A stretch of DNA of 64,000 nt, from NCBI RefSeq assembly GCF_051014685.1, contig NW_027479488.1:1-64000 (forward strand), written 5' to 3'. Position numbers and translations under genes: made by a program. Below, in pieces: positions 60,737-64,000 of the stretch. How positions within the stretch are numbered: the first letter of the stretch is position 1; the number at the start of each line of letters is the position of its first letter. Under the pieces are notes generated by a model, which did not search any database, was not told the origin of the DNA, and saw nothing but the letters and a program-made list of their open reading frames with translations. The stretch comes from Ptiloglossa arizonensis. Its lineage: Eukaryota; Arthropoda; Insecta; Hymenoptera; Colletidae.

Positions 60737-60960
60737 AACGTATAACGTATAACGTATAACGTATAACGTATAACGTATAACGTATAACGTATAACGTATA
60801 ACGTATAACGTATAACGTATAACGTATAACGTATAACGTATAACGTATAACGTATAACGTATAACGTATAACGTATAACGTATAACGTATAACGTATAAC
60901 GTATAACGTATAACGTATAACGTATAACGTATAACGTATAACGTATAACGTATAACGTAT
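60737..60960 (+). repeat. Longest uninterrupted consensus run found (32 units)
   Basis: This is 224 bases of perfect AACGTAT units, bounded by an A6C+T7A unit on the left and a T7C unit on the right. It is the longest pure run I found by eye. Confidence 0.85.
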
Positions 60961-61089
60961 AACGTACAACGTATAACGTATAACGTACAACGTATAACGT
61001 ACAACGTATATCGTATAACGTATAACGTATAACGTATAACGTTTAACGTATAACGTATAACGTATAACGTATAACGTATAACGTATAAC

Positions 61090-61590
61090 GTACAACGTAT
61101 AACGTACAACGTATATCGTATAACGTATAACGTATAACGTATAACGTATAACGTATAACGTATAACGTATAACGTATAACGTATAACGTATAACGTATAA
61201 CGTATAACGTACAACGTATAACGTACAACGTATATCGTATAACGTATAACGTATAACGTATAACGTATAACGTATAACGTATAACGTATAACGTATAACG
61301 TATAACGTATAACGTACAGCGTATAACGTATAACGTATAACGTATAACGCATAACGTATAACGTATAACGTATAACGTATAACGTATAACGTATAACGTA
61401 TAACGTATAACGTATAACGAATAACGCATAACGTATAACGTATAACGTATAACGTATAACGTATAACGTATAACGTATAACGTCAAACGTATAACGTATA
61501 ACGTATAACGTATAACGTATAACGTATAACGTATAACGTATAACGTATAACGTATAACGTATAACGTATAACGTATAACGAATAACGTAT
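61090..61590 (+). repeat. 770-bp period duplication, copy 1
   Basis: The block recurs at 61,867-62,360. Offset is 777 at the first T7C unit and 770 (110 units) from there on: T7C+A2G pair near 61,317/62,087, T5A near 61,416/62,186, A6C+T7A near 61,480/62,250 and T5A near 61,578/62,348. One substitution (T5C after the first T5A) is private to copy 1. Confidence 0.87.
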
Positions 61591-61866
61591 AACGTACAGC
61601 GTATAACGTATAACGTATAACGTATAACGCATAACGTATAACGTATAACGTATAACGTATAACGTATAACGTATAACGTATAACGTATAACGTATAACGT
61701 ATAACGTATAACGTATAACGTATAACGTATAACGTATAACGTATAACGTATAACGTATAACGTATAACGTATAACGTATAACGTATAACGTATAACGTAT
61801 AACGTATAACGTACAACGTACAACGTATAACGTATAACGTATAACGTATAACGTATAACGTATAAC

Positions 61867-62360
61867 GTACAACGTATAACGTACAACGTATATCGTATAA
61901 CGTATAACGTATAACGTATAACGTATAACGTATAACGTATAACGTATAACGTATAACGTATAACGTATAACGTATAACGTACAACGTATAACGTACAACG
62001 TATATCGTATAACGTATAACGTATAACGTATAACGTATAACGTATAACGTATAACGTATAACGTATAACGTATAACGTATAACGTACAGCGTATAACGTA
62101 TAACGTATAACGTATAACGCATAACGTATAACGTATAACGTATAACGTATAACGTATAACGTATAACGTATAACGTATAACGTATAACGAATAACGTATA
62201 ACGTATAACGTATAACGTATAACGTATAACGTATAACGTATAACGTATAACGTCAAACGTATAACGTATAACGTATAACGTATAACGTATAACGTATAAC
62301 GTATAACGTATAACGTATAACGTATAACGTATAACGTATAACGTATAACGAATAACGTAT
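61867..62360 (+). repeat. 770-bp period duplication, copy 2
   Basis: This is the partner of 61,090-61,590. It ends where copy 1 has a T7C+A2G pair (about 61,596) and this copy has consensus. Confidence 0.87.
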
Positions 62361-62520
62361 AACGTATAACGTATAACGTATAACGTATAACGTATAACGT
62401 ATAACGTATAACGTATAACGTATAACGTATAACGTATAACGTATAACGTACAACGTATAACGTACAACGTATATCGTATAACGTATAACGTATAACGTAT
62501 AACGTTTAACGTATAACGTA

Positions 62521-64000
62521 TAACATATAACGTAAAACGTATTACATATTACGTATAACAAGTAACGTATAACGTGTAACGTATAACGTATAACGTATAA
62601 CGTATAACGTATAACGTATAACGTATAACGTATAACGTATAACGTATAACGTATAACGTATAACGTATAACGTATAACGTATAACGTATAACGTATAACG
62701 TATAACGTATAACGTATAACGTATAACGAATAACGTATAACGTATAACGTATAACGTATAACGTATAACGTATAACGTATAACGTATAACGTATAACGCA
62801 TAACGTATAACGCATAACGTAAAACGTATAACATGTAACGTATAACGTATAGCGTATAACGTATAACGTATTACATATTACATATAACGTATAACGTACA
62901 ACGTATAACGTATAACATATAACGTCTAACGTTTAACGTATAACGTACAACGTATAACGTATAACGTATAATGTATAACATACAACGTATAACGTATAAC
63001 GTATATCGTATAACGTATAACGTATAACGTATAACGTTTAACGTATAACGTATAACGTATAACGTATAACGTCAAACGTATAACGTATAACGTATAACGT
63101 ATAACGTATAACGTATAACGTATAACGTATAACGTATAACGTATAACGTATAACGTAAAACGCATTACATATTACGTATAACGAGTAACGTATAACGAGT
63201 AACGTATAACGTATAACGTATAACGTATAACGTATAACGTATAACGTATAACGTATAACGTATAACGTATAACGTATAACGTATAACGTATAACGTATAA
63301 CGTATAACGTATAACGTATAACGAATAACGTATAACGTATAACGTATAACGTATAACGTATAACGTATAACGTATAACGTATAACGTATAACGTATACCG
63401 TATAACGCATAACGTATAACGCATAACGTAAAACGTATAACATGTAACCTATAACGTATAGCGTATAATGTATAACGTATTACATATTACATATAACGTA
63501 TAACGTACAACGTATAACGTATAACATATAACGTCTAACGTTTAACGTATAACGTACAACGTATAACATATAACGTATAACGTATAACGTACGACGTATA
63601 ACGTATAACGTATATCGTATAACGTATAACGAATAACGTAAAACGTAAAACGTATTACATATTACGTGTAACGAGTAACGTATAACGTATAACGTATAAC
63701 GTATAACTTATAACGTAAAACGCATTACATATTACGTATAACGAGTAACGTATAACGTATAACGTATAACGTATAACTTATAACGTAAAACGCATTACAT
63801 ATTACGTATAACGAGTAACGTATAATGTATAACGTATAACGTATAACGTATAACGTATAACGTATAACGTATAACATATAACGTATAACGTATAACGCAT
63901 AACGTATAAAGCATAACGTAAAACGTTAAACGTGTAACGTATAACGTATGGCGTATAACGTATAACGTATTACATATTACATATAACGTATAACGTACAA
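62521..64000 (+). repeat. Zone VIII: return of C-prime, A/B and C cassettes
   Basis: A G4A+A6G unit and the C-prime series reappear near 62,830 and 63,435. The T7C+A1G pair is at 63,586, cassettes B and A follow at about 63,630-63,820 (cassette A twice in a row), and cassette C with GGCGTAT near 63,950. The window ends inside this cassette, so the array continues. Confidence 0.8.

Larger units (their letters stand above)
57011..62520 (+). repeat. Zone VII: most homogeneous part of the array
   Basis: Consensus units dominate. Variants are few in kind: T7C, A2T, A2G after T7C, some C3A, T5C and T5A. A recurring motif is T7C, consensus, T7C, consensus, A2T. Cassette A and its relatives appear only near 60,280 and 60,530. 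Long pure runs are concentrated here: 21 units at 57,755-57,901, 23 at 58,588-58,748, 28 at 59,372-59,567, 32 at 60,737-60,960 and 25 at 61,633-61,807. This looks like the most recently amplified or homogenised part. Confidence 0.8.
1..64000 (+). repeat. Heptamer tandem satellite (AACGTAT)n filling the window
   Basis: Every part of the window reads as consecutive 7-base units with consensus AACGTAT, about 9,140 copies. Departures are almost all base substitutions inside a unit, so register is kept. I checked unit starts at several points: register residue (position modulo 7) is 1 at the start, 6 after 12,080, 4 after 32,329, 5 after 44,601, 6 after 50,279 and 5 after 54,814 to the end. The array begins and ends mid-repeat, so its true length exceeds 64 kb. 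Each unit holds the palindrome ACGT with one CpG and a TATAA step. Three units make 21 bp, close to two turns of B-DNA. No coding, structural RNA or mobile sequence interrupts it. Function is unknown; heterochromatic satellite or a giant bacterial heptamer array are both possible. Confidence 0.99.

Noticed and set aside
14161..63970. Cassette C, with its paired A1T+G4A units, as a short transposable element.
   Set aside because: It is entirely in-register heptamers, has no terminal inverted repeats and no target-site duplication, and copies lie at offsets explained by block duplication.
1..64000. Telomeric repeat.
   Set aside because: The unit has no G-run on either strand and does not match known telomere types such as TTTAGGG or TTAGGG. 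Abundant ordered variants also argue against telomerase synthesis.
1..64000. CRISPR array.
   Set aside because: There are no unique spacers between constant repeats; the whole sequence is the repeat.
1..64000. Bacterial promoters: TATAAC each 7 bases, and perfect TATAAT wherever a C3T unit occurs.
   Set aside because: They follow from the repeat. No TTGACA-like -35 element at proper distance and no gene to drive was found.
1..64000. Replication origin or iteron array, because of AT-richness and short direct repeats.
   Set aside because: No DnaA box cluster, no initiator gene and no unique core; 64 kb is far beyond an iteron region.
1..64000. Hairpins or terminators from the palindromic ACGT.
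   Set aside because: Self-complementarity stops at 4 bases around ACGT (the flanking bases do not pair) and no GC stem with a T-run exists.
1..64000. Z-DNA-forming tract (ACGTATA alternates purine and pyrimidine).
   Set aside because: The AA step breaks the alternation every 7 bases and the tract is AT-rich, so the propensity should be weak. Not strong enough to call.
1..64000. Pure sequencing noise as the source of variants.
   Set aside because: Many rare variants recur in fixed order across blocks kilobases apart, and the same inserted G appears in two copies. Random error would not do this. Isolated single variants may still be errors.
1..64000. Assignment to a named organism or to a known satellite family.
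   Set aside because: No gene, rRNA or unique sequence is present, and I cannot run a database search. Composition alone does not decide between a eukaryotic satellite and a bacterial heptamer array.

Overview
The whole 64 kb window is one tandem repeat of a 7-base unit, AACGTAT on the given strand (ATACGTT on the other). About 9,140 copies run from base 1 to base 64,000, and no unique flank is visible at either end. I find no gene, RNA gene, mobile element, CRISPR array, origin or terminator. Long reading frames exist on the minus strand only, in all three frames. They arise because 7 is 1 modulo 3, so every frame reads the same 21-base cycle, and that cycle has no stop on the minus strand and one TAA per 21 bases on the plus strand. 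They are a by-product of the repeat and I do not call them genes. In this report, variant units are named by substitution in A1 A2 C3 G4 T5 A6 T7. For example, T5C is AACGCAT and A1T+G4A is TACATAT.

Organism: the window does not identify it. The consensus is 2/7 G+C (about 29%) with one CpG, inside ACGT, in every unit. Heptamer satellites that fill long arrays are known in eukaryotic heterochromatin (the 7-bp satellites of Drosophila virilis). Heptanucleotide arrays, usually much shorter, are known in bacteria (cyanobacterial STRR sequences). Array length alone favours a eukaryotic satellite, but no gene or rRNA is present to decide.

The array is not featureless. Variant units occur in fixed orders as cassettes, and the cassettes lie in larger duplicated blocks. 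Approximate zones are: 1-7,150 (cassettes A/B with G4A, C3G and G4T variants); 7,150-13,500 (C-prime and D modules); 13,500-35,100 (cassettes C and E, and a 2.5 kb higher-order repeat); 35,100-41,100 (exact 1,309-bp and 847-bp tandem duplications); 41,100-50,440 (a 3.2 kb higher-order repeat and tightly packed C cassettes); 50,440-57,000 (mixed, including a locally hyper-divergent block); 57,000-62,520 (the most homogeneous zone, with the longest pure run I found, 32 units); and 62,520-64,000 (a return to C-prime, A/B and C cassettes).

The 7-base register breaks only five times: a 5-mer at 12,076, a 5-mer at 32,325, one extra G at 44,601, one extra G at 50,279 and a 6-mer at 54,809. Their net shift of -3 accounts exactly for the change in register between the two ends. 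The extra G at 50,279 is a duplicated copy of the one at 44,601, and the 5-mer at 32,325 lies at the edge of a duplicated block. Every block offset I measured is a multiple of 7 once these breaks are allowed for. The picture is growth by unequal exchange or slippage in whole units, with point mutations later copied in blocks.
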